Assembly: GCA_016190145.1 (NCBI GenBank)
Contig: JACPRD010000063.1
Span: forward strand, 1-34,404
Reading direction: 5' to 3'
DNA: 34,404 nucleotides
Source of the DNA: Planctomycetota bacterium
GTDB lineage: Bacteria > Planctomycetota > MHYJ01 > WSZJ01
The position numbers and the translations under genes are program-made. Position 1 is the stretch's first letter. Each line of letters starts with the position of its first letter. Shown piece after piece: positions 23,169 through 31,059 of the stretch. The notes below the pieces were generated by a model. It was given only the letters and a program-made list of their open reading frames with translations, did not search any database and had not been told where the DNA came from.

Positions 23169-23519
23169 GTGATCCGGATCACCGTCGTGGAAGGCGCCGA
23201 GCCGGGGACGCACGAGTTCGCCCAGGACGTGGTCACGATCGGCCGCTCCAGCGAGAACGCATTCTGCATCCGCGAGACGTCGCTCTCACGCGTCCATTGC
23301 GAGATTGCCGCGGTCCAGGGCCGTTTCATCCTTGTGAACCACGCGAAGACGAACGGGACGCTCGTGAACGGGAAGCCCGTCGGGGAAGCGGTGCTCAAGG
23401 CGGGCGACGAGCTTCTGTGCGGGCGCGTGCGGATGAGATTCGAGGGCGGTGAAGCGCCGGCGCCGGCGGCGGAGGACGAGAGCGGCGCGCGGAGGAAGCT
23501 GCACCGGCGGCGGAGGTAG
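23169..23519 (+). CDS. Small FHA domain protein
   Basis: This 116-residue protein is nearly all FHA domain: VTIGRSSENAF, LSRVHCEIAAVQGRF and NHAKTNGTLVNGKPVG, then a short acidic and a basic tail (RRKLHRRRR). It is closely similar to the tail-anchored FHA protein at 19513-19950 but has no membrane helix. The GTG start lies 10 nt after the kinase stop with GAGG upstream, so it is co-transcribed with the kinase. It is inferred to be a soluble phosphothreonine reader or substrate of that kinase. Confidence 0.86.
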   Translation: MIRITVVEGAEPGTHEFAQDVVTIGRSSENAFCIRETSLSRVHCEIAAVQGRFILVNHAKTNGTLVNGKPVGEAVLKAGDELLCGRVRMRFEGGEAPAPAAEDESGARRKLHRRRR

Positions 23520-23950
23520 CGGCATTATTTCGAAGCCGGAACCGGCATCCGTCGAGCGAGCCCCCCTCTTCGACCGTCTCCTCTATGGACATAATCGATC
23601 ACAAACTTGTTTTTCGAAGCAGTTTTTCGAGTTGTTCCGAGGGAATCGGCTGCGGACAAGGACGTATCCGTTTTCACCCTTTTTCATCAGTGACCTCGCC
23701 TGTCGTATCGATGTTCAATCGTCCTTCTAATCTTTCCGGGCGCACAGAGCAGATCACCCATTGGATAGAGGAGGATATGAACGGCGTGGTCGCGGATAGA
23801 AAGGGGTGAAAAGGGATAGGGCGTCCCGCTCCAATGCGCGCGAGTTTGGTTGCGGCTGTGCCTAAGCCCTTTGTGCCTTTTCGTGGCCAATCGCGACCGT
23901 CCACCGCCGCCAAATCGTCGCGCCGCGCGACGATTTTCGAAGCTAGTAGT
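23520..23950. other. Intergenic region, 431 bp
   Basis: No convincing gene is seen between the convergent FHA and Uma2 genes. It holds the inverted-repeat element at 23665-23818 and, at about 23864-23890, a CCTTTGTGCCTTTTCGTGGC string that resembles intergenic repeats seen in other bacterial genomes. The part at 23575-23640 is lower in GC, with a direct repeat of gtttttcga. Confidence 0.6.
23665..23818. repeat. Gene-free relative of the GxxExxY element
   Basis: Inverted arms 23665-23696 and 23787-23818 match at 25 of 32 positions. The left arm shares its first 12 bases (tatccgttttca) with the element at 28072. At about 154 bp it has no gene and resembles a miniature element. Confidence 0.6.
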
Positions 23951-24547
23951 TCAGATTTCGGCCCGCAAGGCCGGATTCTGGATGTCTTCCACGACGAGCT
24001 TCGCCGGGTCCCCAGGCAGGACGCGGAGGCGGATGCCGATCGCCTCGGAAATCACCCAACCCTCCGGGTCCGCCGGAACGAGGGTGAGTCGCCCGCCGGC
24101 GGGGCGGTGGACTTCCGGCTGCTTCGAATCGCGGTGCACGACGACGACTTCGCGCACGCCGAGCTTCTCGAAGAAGGGGAACTTCGCATAGGTCTCGTCC
24201 TCCGGAGACCGGATCTCGATCACCGCGTCGGGGCCGCCGTGGATGCCGTCCCGCGCGAGGAGATTGCCGCGCGCAGGCGCAAGAAACGCGATGTCCGGAA
24301 TTCGATAGTCCGTCTCCGGGGCCGCGTCGTCGAAGACGTTGACTTCGAGGGCCGGGAGGCCCCTGGCGTTCGAGCTGAGAAGCGCGTCCAGAAACGTGCA
24401 GAGCTTGAGCTTGATCCGCTGGTGTTCGTAGTCGGGCGCGGGCGCCCTGTGCAGGACTCCCTCCCACATTTCGTCGTAGCGGTCCAGACCCAGGCGCCGT
24501 CGCTGAGCGAGTTCGCGGTCGGTGACGTGAACGAGAACGGCTTTCAT
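23951..24547 (-). CDS. Uma2-family (DUF820) putative endonuclease
   Basis: This 198-residue protein has the Uma2 pattern: YDEMWEGVLHRAPAPDYEHQRI near the N-terminus, YRIPDIAFLAP in the middle and GPDAVIEIRSPEDETYAKFPFFEKLGVREVVVV, which holds the PD-(D/E)XK-like Asp and Glu and a following Lys. The biological role of the family is poorly known. The ATG at 24547 is chosen because TACAAT lies 7 nt upstream; a start nine bases further upstream would fall inside that box. It is downstream of, and co-oriented with, the HEAT-repeat gene, 93 nt apart, but probably has its own promoter. Confidence 0.85.
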   Translation of the reverse strand: MKAVLVHVTDRELAQRRRLGLDRYDEMWEGVLHRAPAPDYEHQRIKLKLCTFLDALLSSNARGLPALEVNVFDDAAPETDYRIPDIAFLAPARGNLLARDGIHGGPDAVIEIRSPEDETYAKFPFFEKLGVREVVVVHRDSKQPEVHRPAGGRLTLVPADPEGWVISEAIGIRLRVLPGDPAKLVVEDIQNPALRAEI

Positions 24548-24554
24548 GCCATTC

Positions 24555-24560
24555 ATTGTA
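24555..24560 (-). promoter_or_regulatory. Candidate -10 box of the Uma2 gene (leaderless)
   Basis: On the minus strand TACAAT ends 7 nt before the ATG at 24547. No -35 box or Shine-Dalgarno sequence is evident. Confidence 0.45.
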
Positions 24561-24640
24561 ACGTGTCCTGCCTGAGCCGCGCGCTCCGCTTTCACGAGCG
24601 GATAGGCAGCGACGGACCCTTGCCGAGCCCCGCGCGGGAC

Positions 24641-27052
24641 CTATCGCCCCAGCCGCGCTTCCCAGTACTCCACGACGTCCACAGACTCGACGATCCGGAT
24701 CTTCCTGCCTTCAATCGCCATCTCGCCGTCGAACCAGTCCAGGTGCCTGAGCGCGACCATCCACGATCCCGCGGCCCTTCGTCCGCGAAAGCCGGTTCGG
24801 TCTCCCTCGACCTCGAAGCCGCGTTCCCGCAGGTGCCGCCGGAAGCCGTCCTGGCCGCAGATCTCCCCGGTCAGCCGGACGGCCCGCCCCAGGTCCCGGT
24901 ACGCCTCACGGGCGTTCGCGAAAGCCAGCGCCTTCAGGACGCCCCGCCGGTTGAACTTCCAGGGATCCGGCGCCGAACGGTACTCCCTGAAGACCTCGCG
25001 CTGGACGTCGACGGAGGTGTCTTCCAGAAAGAACCGCCCGAACCGCGCGCTCAGCCGCGTCTCGGGGTCGGGATGGCTCGACAGCCTCTTCAGTCGAACC
25101 AGCAGGTCCTGGCGCTCCGGCTCGTTCCAGTACAGCCCCGCCGCCTCAGCGAGCGTCGCGAGGTCCAGGTGAAGAGTGGTCGGGTCTCTCCATGGCAGGT
25201 CGAGCGCGTCGAGACACGCGGCGGCCACGAGCGGCTCCAGTTGCACGAGCCGCGGATCCCAGGAGTCAAGGCCGAATGTCCCCGAGTGGAGTACCGATTC
25301 CTCGACCCGCCTGCGCTCGGCTTCGCCTCCCAGGAGCCAGAGTTCGGCGGTCGCGAGACCGCGATCGCGATGGGAGCCGTTCTCCGCCTGCGCCTTCAGG
25401 AAGGGAAGGTCGGCTTCCCCGGCCCATACGAGGAGCGTGAGGATCGCCTCGTTGCGGACCCCCTCATCTCTGTCGGCCAGCGCCGCGCGGACCTGGGGAA
25501 GGGCCTCGCGAGCGTCCAGGGTTCGCAGGGCTTCGAGAGCCTTCTCGCGGATCTGCGGGTCGGGGTTAGCGAGGCGCGACCGGATCGCATCGAGGCCGCT
25601 CATGTCGCCGGAGGCGCTGAGGAAGAAAAGAGCCGTATCCTGCATTTCCGGCGTGTCGAGGGCCTTCGAGCACATCGCGGCCAGGCGAGGATCGTTCCTT
25701 CGCCACAGCACCCAGAGCGCGCACTTCCGGACTTCGGGAGCCGCATCGGCGAGCGCGGCGATCGCCATGTCGCCAGCTTCCGGACCCCGGAGGTAGCCCA
25801 GCGACTCGACGGCCGCGCGCCTGACCGCGGGTCTCGGGTCTCCCAGCAGCGTGGCAATCTCGGCCCTGGCTTCGGCGGGTTCGAGCCGCCCGACGGCTGT
25901 CGGAGCGACGTCCATCGCGACCTCGACTCCCGAAGCGATCATCTCGGCGATCTGCTTCGCGTGCCAGGGACGGGTCGTCGCCACGAAGGCGTCTTCGACG
26001 ACCCACCGGGTGCTGGGGTCTCCGCGAAGAAGCTCCTTCCGGTAGACGCCCCGGAGGTCGGGGGCGCGCAGGTGAGCGAGGCTGCCGAGGAGGTCATCTC
26101 TGAAAAGGTCGCCGGACCTTTCCCAGGCCTTCTCGAGCGGCCCGGCAAGACCCGGCACGCGCCCGCGCGCGACGACGTCGGCGGCCGCGCGCCGGACTTC
26201 CTCTTCCTCGTCGCCGAGCGCGCGTTCCAGCCGATCGCGACCGGGATCGGCGTTCAACTCCCCCAGGGACCACAGGGCGGCGGCGCGCAGCGGCGCGAAG
26301 TCCGATTCGAGGAGGGGCATCAGCGCCTGCGCCGCGGAAGGGTCGCCAAGCCGGCCGAGGGCTCGCGCGGCGTGGGTCCGGACCCACGCGTTTTCGTGGG
26401 CGAGCACGTCGAAGATCTCGCCGGCGCGACGCGGATTGCCGGCCCAGCCGAGCACCTCCGCGCGGTCCGCGGGAAAGACGTCCTCCGGACCCGCGAAGAA
26501 TCCCGCGAACGGCCGCACTCGGTGGGCTTTCATGAACTCGACGTTCAGGCCGTGCTTCCACCCGCTCCCAAGGACGATCTCCACGAGCGCTTCCACCTCC
26601 TCGTCGCCCACGCTTCCGCCGTTCCATCGCGCGGCTGCGCAGGTGAGGAGCGGGCGCGCGGTTCCATCCGGCTCGAGCCGTCCCGTTTCAAAGTCGCACA
26701 GGTCGGCGCGGAGGGCGGTGCCCAGGCGGCGCCTCAGCAGGACTTGCCGGTGGACGTCCGCGGCCCGCGCCCCACGCTCGGGGTCGGGATCGCGCGTGGA
26801 GGACTCGATTTCCGCCAGCTCCGAGGCGCCCAGGTCGGCGACCAGCGCGAGCAGGGCCGCCCTCGCCTGATCGCGCGTCGTCGGGTCCTCGCTTCCGAGG
26901 AGAACGAGCCAGCCCTGAACCCGGGAGCCGGGCGCCGCTTCCTCGATCGCCTTCGATCCGTCGTCGTTCGGGGATGCGCGCGGGGGCTCGCCGCAGCCGG
27001 CGAGCAGTCCGAGGAAGATGACCGCGGGAAATGCGGCGGCGCGGGGCCTCAT
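24641..27052 (-). CDS. HEAT-repeat lipoprotein
   Basis: This 803-residue protein begins with a lipoprotein signal (LGLLAGC, Cys20). It is built of HEAT-type helical repeats, for example NAWVRTHAARALGRLGDPSA, PRPAVRRAAVESLGYLRGPE and EGVRNEAILTLLVWAG, covering roughly residues 60-600. The C-terminal 200 residues are less repetitive. HEAT arrays are protein-interaction scaffolds. Export and membrane anchoring follow from the lipobox. The ATG at 27052 has GGAGGAG upstream, and the gene follows the PAS/pseudo-cyclase gene by 10 nt in the same operon. No enzymatic motif is seen. Confidence 0.85.
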   Translation of the reverse strand: MRPRAAAFPAVIFLGLLAGCGEPPRASPNDDGSKAIEEAAPGSRVQGWLVLLGSEDPTTRDQARAALLALVADLGASELAEIESSTRDPDPERGARAADVHRQVLLRRRLGTALRADLCDFETGRLEPDGTARPLLTCAAARWNGGSVGDEEVEALVEIVLGSGWKHGLNVEFMKAHRVRPFAGFFAGPEDVFPADRAEVLGWAGNPRRAGEIFDVLAHENAWVRTHAARALGRLGDPSAAQALMPLLESDFAPLRAAALWSLGELNADPGRDRLERALGDEEEEVRRAAADVVARGRVPGLAGPLEKAWERSGDLFRDDLLGSLAHLRAPDLRGVYRKELLRGDPSTRWVVEDAFVATTRPWHAKQIAEMIASGVEVAMDVAPTAVGRLEPAEARAEIATLLGDPRPAVRRAAVESLGYLRGPEAGDMAIAALADAAPEVRKCALWVLWRRNDPRLAAMCSKALDTPEMQDTALFFLSASGDMSGLDAIRSRLANPDPQIREKALEALRTLDAREALPQVRAALADRDEGVRNEAILTLLVWAGEADLPFLKAQAENGSHRDRGLATAELWLLGGEAERRRVEESVLHSGTFGLDSWDPRLVQLEPLVAAACLDALDLPWRDPTTLHLDLATLAEAAGLYWNEPERQDLLVRLKRLSSHPDPETRLSARFGRFFLEDTSVDVQREVFREYRSAPDPWKFNRRGVLKALAFANAREAYRDLGRAVRLTGEICGQDGFRRHLRERGFEVEGDRTGFRGRRAAGSWMVALRHLDWFDGEMAIEGRKIRIVESVDVVEYWEARLGR

Positions 27053-27062
27053 TCGGCGGAAA

Positions 27063-28040
27063 TCACTCCTCCACGAGCATCATGATTCCCACCGGGTGAT
27101 CGATGCCCCAGATCCGCTGCGGCCCGTGGTCGAGGAACCGGCACTTATCGGGCTTCCAGTCCTTGAGCTCGTCCTTCACCGCGCGCGTGAGCATGGTGGT
27201 TCCCGCCATCGCGGTCTGGAGCTGGCTCGTGACGATGTCGACGTTGTTGCCGAGCATGGTGTATTCCATGCGTTCGGGGCTGCCGACGGGGCCGACGACG
27301 ACCATGCCGGTGTTGAGGACCATCTTGAGTTTGACGGTGCCGATCCCGGCGAAGCTCGCGGCGCGCTCCATTTCCTTGCCGGTCGCGGCGAGCTTGCGGG
27401 CGGCTTCGACGGCGCGGCGCGCGTGGTCGGGGGCGGCGTACCCGAGAAGGATCGTCGGCACCGAGAGCTTGACCACGGCGGCGCTCGAGTCCTTCGCCAC
27501 CTGCACGACCTTGCGCACATAGTCGTTCAGGAAGTCGCGCAGGACGTGCGGCTCGAGGCGCTCGGCGAAGAAGGAGAACTCGGCGGGGCAGACCCCCAGG
27601 AGGGTCATCGGGGTGCGCTCGGCTTTGAAGGAGGCGAGCCCCGTACTCTTGAGCTGGTCCACGAGCGAAGGCCCGACGAACCGCGCGAACGACTTCTCCA
27701 TCTCGCGCTCTTTGGTGACGTCTTCGATCAGGATGTGCGTTTTGTCGCCGTTCACGAACGCGCGCATCTTGGCGTGGTGCGACGCGCCGGTGACCTGGTA
27801 GGCGATCTCCTTCGTGACCTCCGCCGTCCCGCCGCGGGCCTGCGCGACGAGCGCCTTCAGCACGCCCTCGCCCCAGGGCTGTTTGTCCAGCGGGTCCAGC
27901 GGCTGACCCACCGAAGTCTTGCGGTCCGCCTTCAGAATGCGGGCCATCATCGTGTTGATGTAGGTGATCCTGTCCTGGGCGTCCACGATGAGGATGCCCT
28001 CGCTCAGGCGGAGGCTGCCCTGGAAGGTCTCGATGTTCAT
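27063..28040 (-). CDS. PAS domain plus degenerate class III nucleotide cyclase domain
   Basis: This 325-residue protein has an N-terminal PAS-like domain (about 10-108: EGILIVDAQDRITYINTMMARIL) and a C-terminal domain with the order of a class III adenylate/guanylate cyclase (about 143-325). FFAERLEPHVLRDFLNDYV and VVVGPVGSPERMEYTMLGNNVDI are clear family blocks. Both metal-binding Asp are missing: the first position reads Cys151 (LLGVCPAEF) and the second Pro195 (KLSVPTILLGYAAP). I therefore infer a non-catalytic sensor or ligand-binding domain. No Shine-Dalgarno sequence precedes the ATG. It is the first gene of a pair with the HEAT lipoprotein. Confidence 0.82.
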   Translation of the reverse strand: MNIETFQGSLRLSEGILIVDAQDRITYINTMMARILKADRKTSVGQPLDPLDKQPWGEGVLKALVAQARGGTAEVTKEIAYQVTGASHHAKMRAFVNGDKTHILIEDVTKEREMEKSFARFVGPSLVDQLKSTGLASFKAERTPMTLLGVCPAEFSFFAERLEPHVLRDFLNDYVRKVVQVAKDSSAAVVKLSVPTILLGYAAPDHARRAVEAARKLAATGKEMERAASFAGIGTVKLKMVLNTGMVVVGPVGSPERMEYTMLGNNVDIVTSQLQTAMAGTTMLTRAVKDELKDWKPDKCRFLDHGPQRIWGIDHPVGIMMLVEE

Positions 28041-28071
28041 GGAAGTGGGTTCCCGGGGGGAGCGGGTTGGG

Positions 28072-28218
28072 TATCCGTTTTCATCCTCTTTTATCCCTTC
28101 CCAAGCCTTTCTTTTTTGCCTTCAGAAATTCCCGTCAAGGAACGACGAAATCGATGAACGGCCGGATAGCGGGGGATAGGAACGGCCTGGGAAAAGGATA
28201 AAAGAAGATGAAAGCGGA
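28072..28218. repeat. Gene-free relative of the GxxExxY element, between divergent genes
   Basis: The left arm from 28072 (tatccgttttcatcctcttt) and the right arm ending at 28218 are inverted repeats of about 40 bp with a few mismatches and one gap. It is about 147 bp long. The 23 bases 28196-28218 recur exactly at 31938-31960. It sits in the divergent promoter region of the PAS and mlaE genes. Confidence 0.7.
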
Positions 28219-28248
28219 GTCGTGCGTCGCAAGGCCCGGCGAGGCGGC

Positions 28249-28254
28249 TATCAT
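28249..28254 (+). promoter_or_regulatory. Candidate -10 box of the mla operon (leaderless)
   Basis: TATCAT ends 8 nt before the mlaE ATG at 28263. No Shine-Dalgarno sequence lies between them, and the -35 region is unclear. Confidence 0.45.
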
Positions 28255-28262
28255 ACCCCACC

Positions 28263-29093
28263 ATGTCCGCCGCGCTCGCACAGTCCGTCGGCCGGCTCGG
28301 CCGCCTCGTCCTGGGCCCCGTCGTCACGATCACCTCCATCGCCCACCTCGTGGCCGCCACCGCCGCCTCCGTCTGGCGCCAGCGCGCCTCCTCCCAGCAG
28401 CTCGTCCTCCGCGAAACCGTCCGCCAGGTCCGCGCCGTCGGCGTCCAGACCCTGCCCAGCGTCACGCAGCTCGGATTCCTCGTCGGCATGATCGCCGCGA
28501 TGCAGATGATCAATCTCCTCGCGGAATTCACCGGGACCGCAAAGGTCTGGAACCTCCTCGTCCTCGTCATCTTCCGCGAAGTCGCCCCCCTCCTCACCGC
28601 CATCATCGTCGCCGGCCGCTCCGGCACCGTCGTCGCCGCGGACCTCGCCAACATGGTCGTCGCCGAAGAACTCGACGCGCTGGAGACCATGGGGATCAAC
28701 CCCCTCCACTACGCGGTCCTCCCGCGCGCCGCCGCCCTCGTCGTCTCCACGCTCGCCCTCATCTTCTACTTCGTCGCCGCCGCCCTCGCCGGCGCCGCCA
28801 TCGTCTCCCGCCTCTCCCTCTCCCTCCCGTTCTCCTTCTTCGCCACCAACATCCTCCAGTCCGTCTCCGCCTCCGACGTCGCCATCTTCACGCTCAAGGG
28901 CGCCGTCTTCGGCCTCGTCATCGCCTCCGTCGCCGCCTGGCAGGGCCTCGCCGTCGAACGCTCCCGCGACGAAATCCCCCGCGCCGTGAGCCGCGCCACC
29001 TTCCAGTCCCTCGCCGCCTGCGTCCTCTGCAACTCCCTCTTCTCCCTCTTCCTTTACTTCAAACTCTCCCACCTCTACTACATCACCGGATGA
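28263..29093 (+). CDS. mlaE: MlaE/YrbE-family lipid ABC transporter permease
   Basis: This 276-residue integral membrane protein has the MlaE layout: an amphipathic N-terminus, then several membrane helices with the family block FREVAPLLTAIIVAGRSG and EELDALETMGINPLHYAVLPR. It forms the membrane core of an Mla-type system that moves phospholipids between the membranes of a diderm cell. The ATG at 28263 follows TATCAT by 8 nt. The stop overlaps the mlaF start as ATGA. It heads an operon with mlaF, an MCE protein and a TPR lipoprotein. Confidence 0.93.
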   Translation: MSAALAQSVGRLGRLVLGPVVTITSIAHLVAATAASVWRQRASSQQLVLRETVRQVRAVGVQTLPSVTQLGFLVGMIAAMQMINLLAEFTGTAKVWNLLVLVIFREVAPLLTAIIVAGRSGTVVAADLANMVVAEELDALETMGINPLHYAVLPRAAALVVSTLALIFYFVAAALAGAAIVSRLSLSLPFSFFATNILQSVSASDVAIFTLKGAVFGLVIASVAAWQGLAVERSRDEIPRAVSRATFQSLAACVLCNSLFSLFLYFKLSHLYYITG

Positions 29094-29845
29094 GCCTCGA
29101 ACTCGCCCACGTCTCCCTCGACGCCCCCGGCGCCCCGCGCTTCCAGGACCTCTCCGTCTCCGTCGAGCCCCGCGAGATCTTCGTCGTGCTCGGCGCCAAC
29201 GGCTGCGGCAAGTCCACGTTTCTCCGCCTCTGCATCGGCCTCCTTGCCCCCACCTCCGGCGCCGTCCGCGTCCTCGGCGAGCCCCTCGACGCCCTCCGCG
29301 GCCCCGCGCTCGAAAAACTCCGCCGCCAGGTCGGCTACGTCTTCCAGGAAGGCGCCCTCCTCGAATCCCTCACCGTCCGCGAAAACGCCGCCCTTCCCCT
29401 CGCCTACGCCGGCGGCCTCACCGCCGCCGCCCGCCGCGAACGCGTCGAGCAGTGCCTCGCGCTCGTCGGGATGACGGAGGACGCGGGGAAGCGCGCCTCG
29501 GGGCTGTCGCTGGGCAAGCGCAAGCGCGCGGCGATGGCGCGCGCGATCGTCGCGCGGCCGCGGCTCCTGCTGCTCGACGACCCCACGAGCGGCCTCGATT
29601 CGCTCCAGGCGTACGAGACCGTCGCGCTCATCCGCTCCCTCCGCCGCGAAACCGGCGCGACAGTCGTCGTCGTCTCGAACGACGCGACGCGCTTTCTCAA
29701 GAGCGCCGACCGCGTCGCGATCCTGTACAAGGGAACGTTCAGCTCCGTCGGGAAGGCGTACGACGTGATGAACGGGCAGGACCCGTGGCTGTCCGAAGTC
29801 TTCGACACCATCCTCAAGGCCGAGAGCCGGGAAGGGGAGTACTGA
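29090..29845 (+). CDS. mlaF: MlaF-like ABC transporter ATPase with altered catalytic motifs
   Basis: This 251-residue protein is an ABC ATPase with an intact Walker A (GANGCGKST, 35-43) and Q-loop (Gln86). Three later motifs differ from consensus. The signature reads LSLGK (139-143) instead of LSGGx. Walker B ends LLLLDDPTSGLD, with Asp164 in place of the catalytic Glu. The H-loop position is Asn197 (VVSND) instead of His. It pairs with MlaE, sharing an ATGA overlap, and with MlaD by a TGATG overlap. Slow or regulated ATP hydrolysis is inferred; a lineage-specific variant is equally possible. Confidence 0.92.
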   Translation: MSLELAHVSLDAPGAPRFQDLSVSVEPREIFVVLGANGCGKSTFLRLCIGLLAPTSGAVRVLGEPLDALRGPALEKLRRQVGYVFQEGALLESLTVRENAALPLAYAGGLTAAARRERVEQCLALVGMTEDAGKRASGLSLGKRKRAAMARAIVARPRLLLLDDPTSGLDSLQAYETVALIRSLRRETGATVVVVSNDATRFLKSADRVAILYKGTFSSVGKAYDVMNGQDPWLSEVFDTILKAESREGEY

Positions 29846-31059
29846 TGCGCGTCCACGTTTCGAGGGCGGAGATCGCGGTCGGCGGCTTCCTCATCGCCGC
29901 CTTCCTCGGGTTTCTCGTGCTCGTCGTCGGCTCCGGCGGCTGGGGAAGCCTCGGCAAGAAGGTCTTCGTCGCGAAGGCCACGTTCGCCCAGGTGTCCGGC
30001 GTGCGCCCCGGCGCGAACGTGCGCATGAACGGCATCGAAATCGGCGTGGTCCGGCGCGTCTTCATCAACGACGGCGGACGCGTGGAACTCGAGATGGAGC
30101 TCGACGCGCGCTATCGCAGGTACCTGAAGCAGTCCGCCGAGGCCCGCGCGCTCGCCGCTTCCGGAAAAGAACTCGACGAGAAAAGCGTGGCGACGCTTCT
30201 CCGCCAGGGCAACGCCATCGTGCGCATCGAGGCGCCGCTGCTGGGAGGCGACAGCGTCGTGACGCTCACGCCGGCGGGCGTCGCGCCCGTGGGGGCGCCG
30301 GCGCTGGGGGAATTCGTGGAAGGGGAGTACCTGGTGACGGAGCCGGAGAAACGGGGGATTCAGGAGGCGGTGAAGAAGCTGGACGCGGTGCTGGAGGACC
30401 TGCTGGGGAAGGACAAGGAAGGGGAGACGCTGGGGTCGCTGGTGCAGCGGATCGGGAAGACGCTGGAGAGTCTCGAGCGATCGGTGATGAAGCTCGAGGA
30501 GGTGATGGCCGGGTCGCGGGAGAGCACGGTCGGGACGCTCATGAACGACGACGGGAAGCTGTACGCGAAGCTGTCGGAGACGCTGGACGAAGCCAGGGGG
30601 ACGCTCGCGGAGCTGGACAGGTCGGTGAAGGGAACGGAGGCGAATCTCAAGGGCTCGCTTTCGAACGTGGACGAGAAGGTCTCGCGCGTCGAGGCGAACC
30701 TCTCCGCGACCACGGACAAGCTGCAGCGGACGCTCGAGGGGGTCGACAGACTGCTCGCGGGGATCGAGGAGCGCGGACTGCTCGCGGCGATCGACGGGCC
30801 CGAGGGGAAACTGCGCACGCAGATCGAATCGCTGCTCGCCTCGCTCGAAACGGTGCTCGCGGACCTGAAAATGACGACGGAGAAGCTGCCGGGCGTCGCC
30901 GAGGGCGGTTCGGACCTGATCGCCGGGGGCAAAGGCGCGGTGGGCGACATCAACGACGTCGTCGCCGCCTCGCGCCGCCACTGGCTCCTCAAGGGCCTCT
31001 TCAGAAAGCCCGAAGACGCCTGGATCCGCGCGTGGGACCTCGGGCCGGGGGGCAAATGA
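29845..31059 (+). CDS. mlaD: MCE-domain protein (MlaD-like) with long helical tail
   Basis: This 404-residue protein has an N-terminal transmembrane anchor (about 8-32: EIAVGGFLIAAFLGFLVLVV) and an MCE domain (about 40-140: FAQVSGVRPGANVRMNGIEIG), apparently with a 30-40-residue charged insertion before the last strands. A long coiled-coil-like region (about 165-345) rich in Leu, Glu and Lys follows. MCE proteins form hexameric rings or tubes that carry lipids across the periplasm. The long tail suggests a needle or bridge rather than a short ring. The ATG overlaps the mlaF stop by one base. Confidence 0.9.
   Translation: MRVHVSRAEIAVGGFLIAAFLGFLVLVVGSGGWGSLGKKVFVAKATFAQVSGVRPGANVRMNGIEIGVVRRVFINDGGRVELEMELDARYRRYLKQSAEARALAASGKELDEKSVATLLRQGNAIVRIEAPLLGGDSVVTLTPAGVAPVGAPALGEFVEGEYLVTEPEKRGIQEAVKKLDAVLEDLLGKDKEGETLGSLVQRIGKTLESLERSVMKLEEVMAGSRESTVGTLMNDDGKLYAKLSETLDEARGTLAELDRSVKGTEANLKGSLSNVDEKVSRVEANLSATTDKLQRTLEGVDRLLAGIEERGLLAAIDGPEGKLRTQIESLLASLETVLADLKMTTEKLPGVAEGGSDLIAGGKGAVGDINDVVAASRRHWLLKGLFRKPEDAWIRAWDLGPGGK

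Noticed and set aside
23575-23700. Short open frames and possible GxxExxY remnant in the 23520-23950 gap
   Set aside because: Translation shows no GxxExxY or other motif; the frames are created by the repeat arms.
23834-27085. 1083-codon plus-strand open frame antisense to Uma2 and HEAT genes
   Set aside because: It spans two genes and an intergenic gap and has no recognisable fold; the minus-strand genes have signal and domain evidence.
28208-28262. ATG at 28208 as start of the mla operon
   Set aside because: It is not in frame with mlaE and belongs to the repeat arm.
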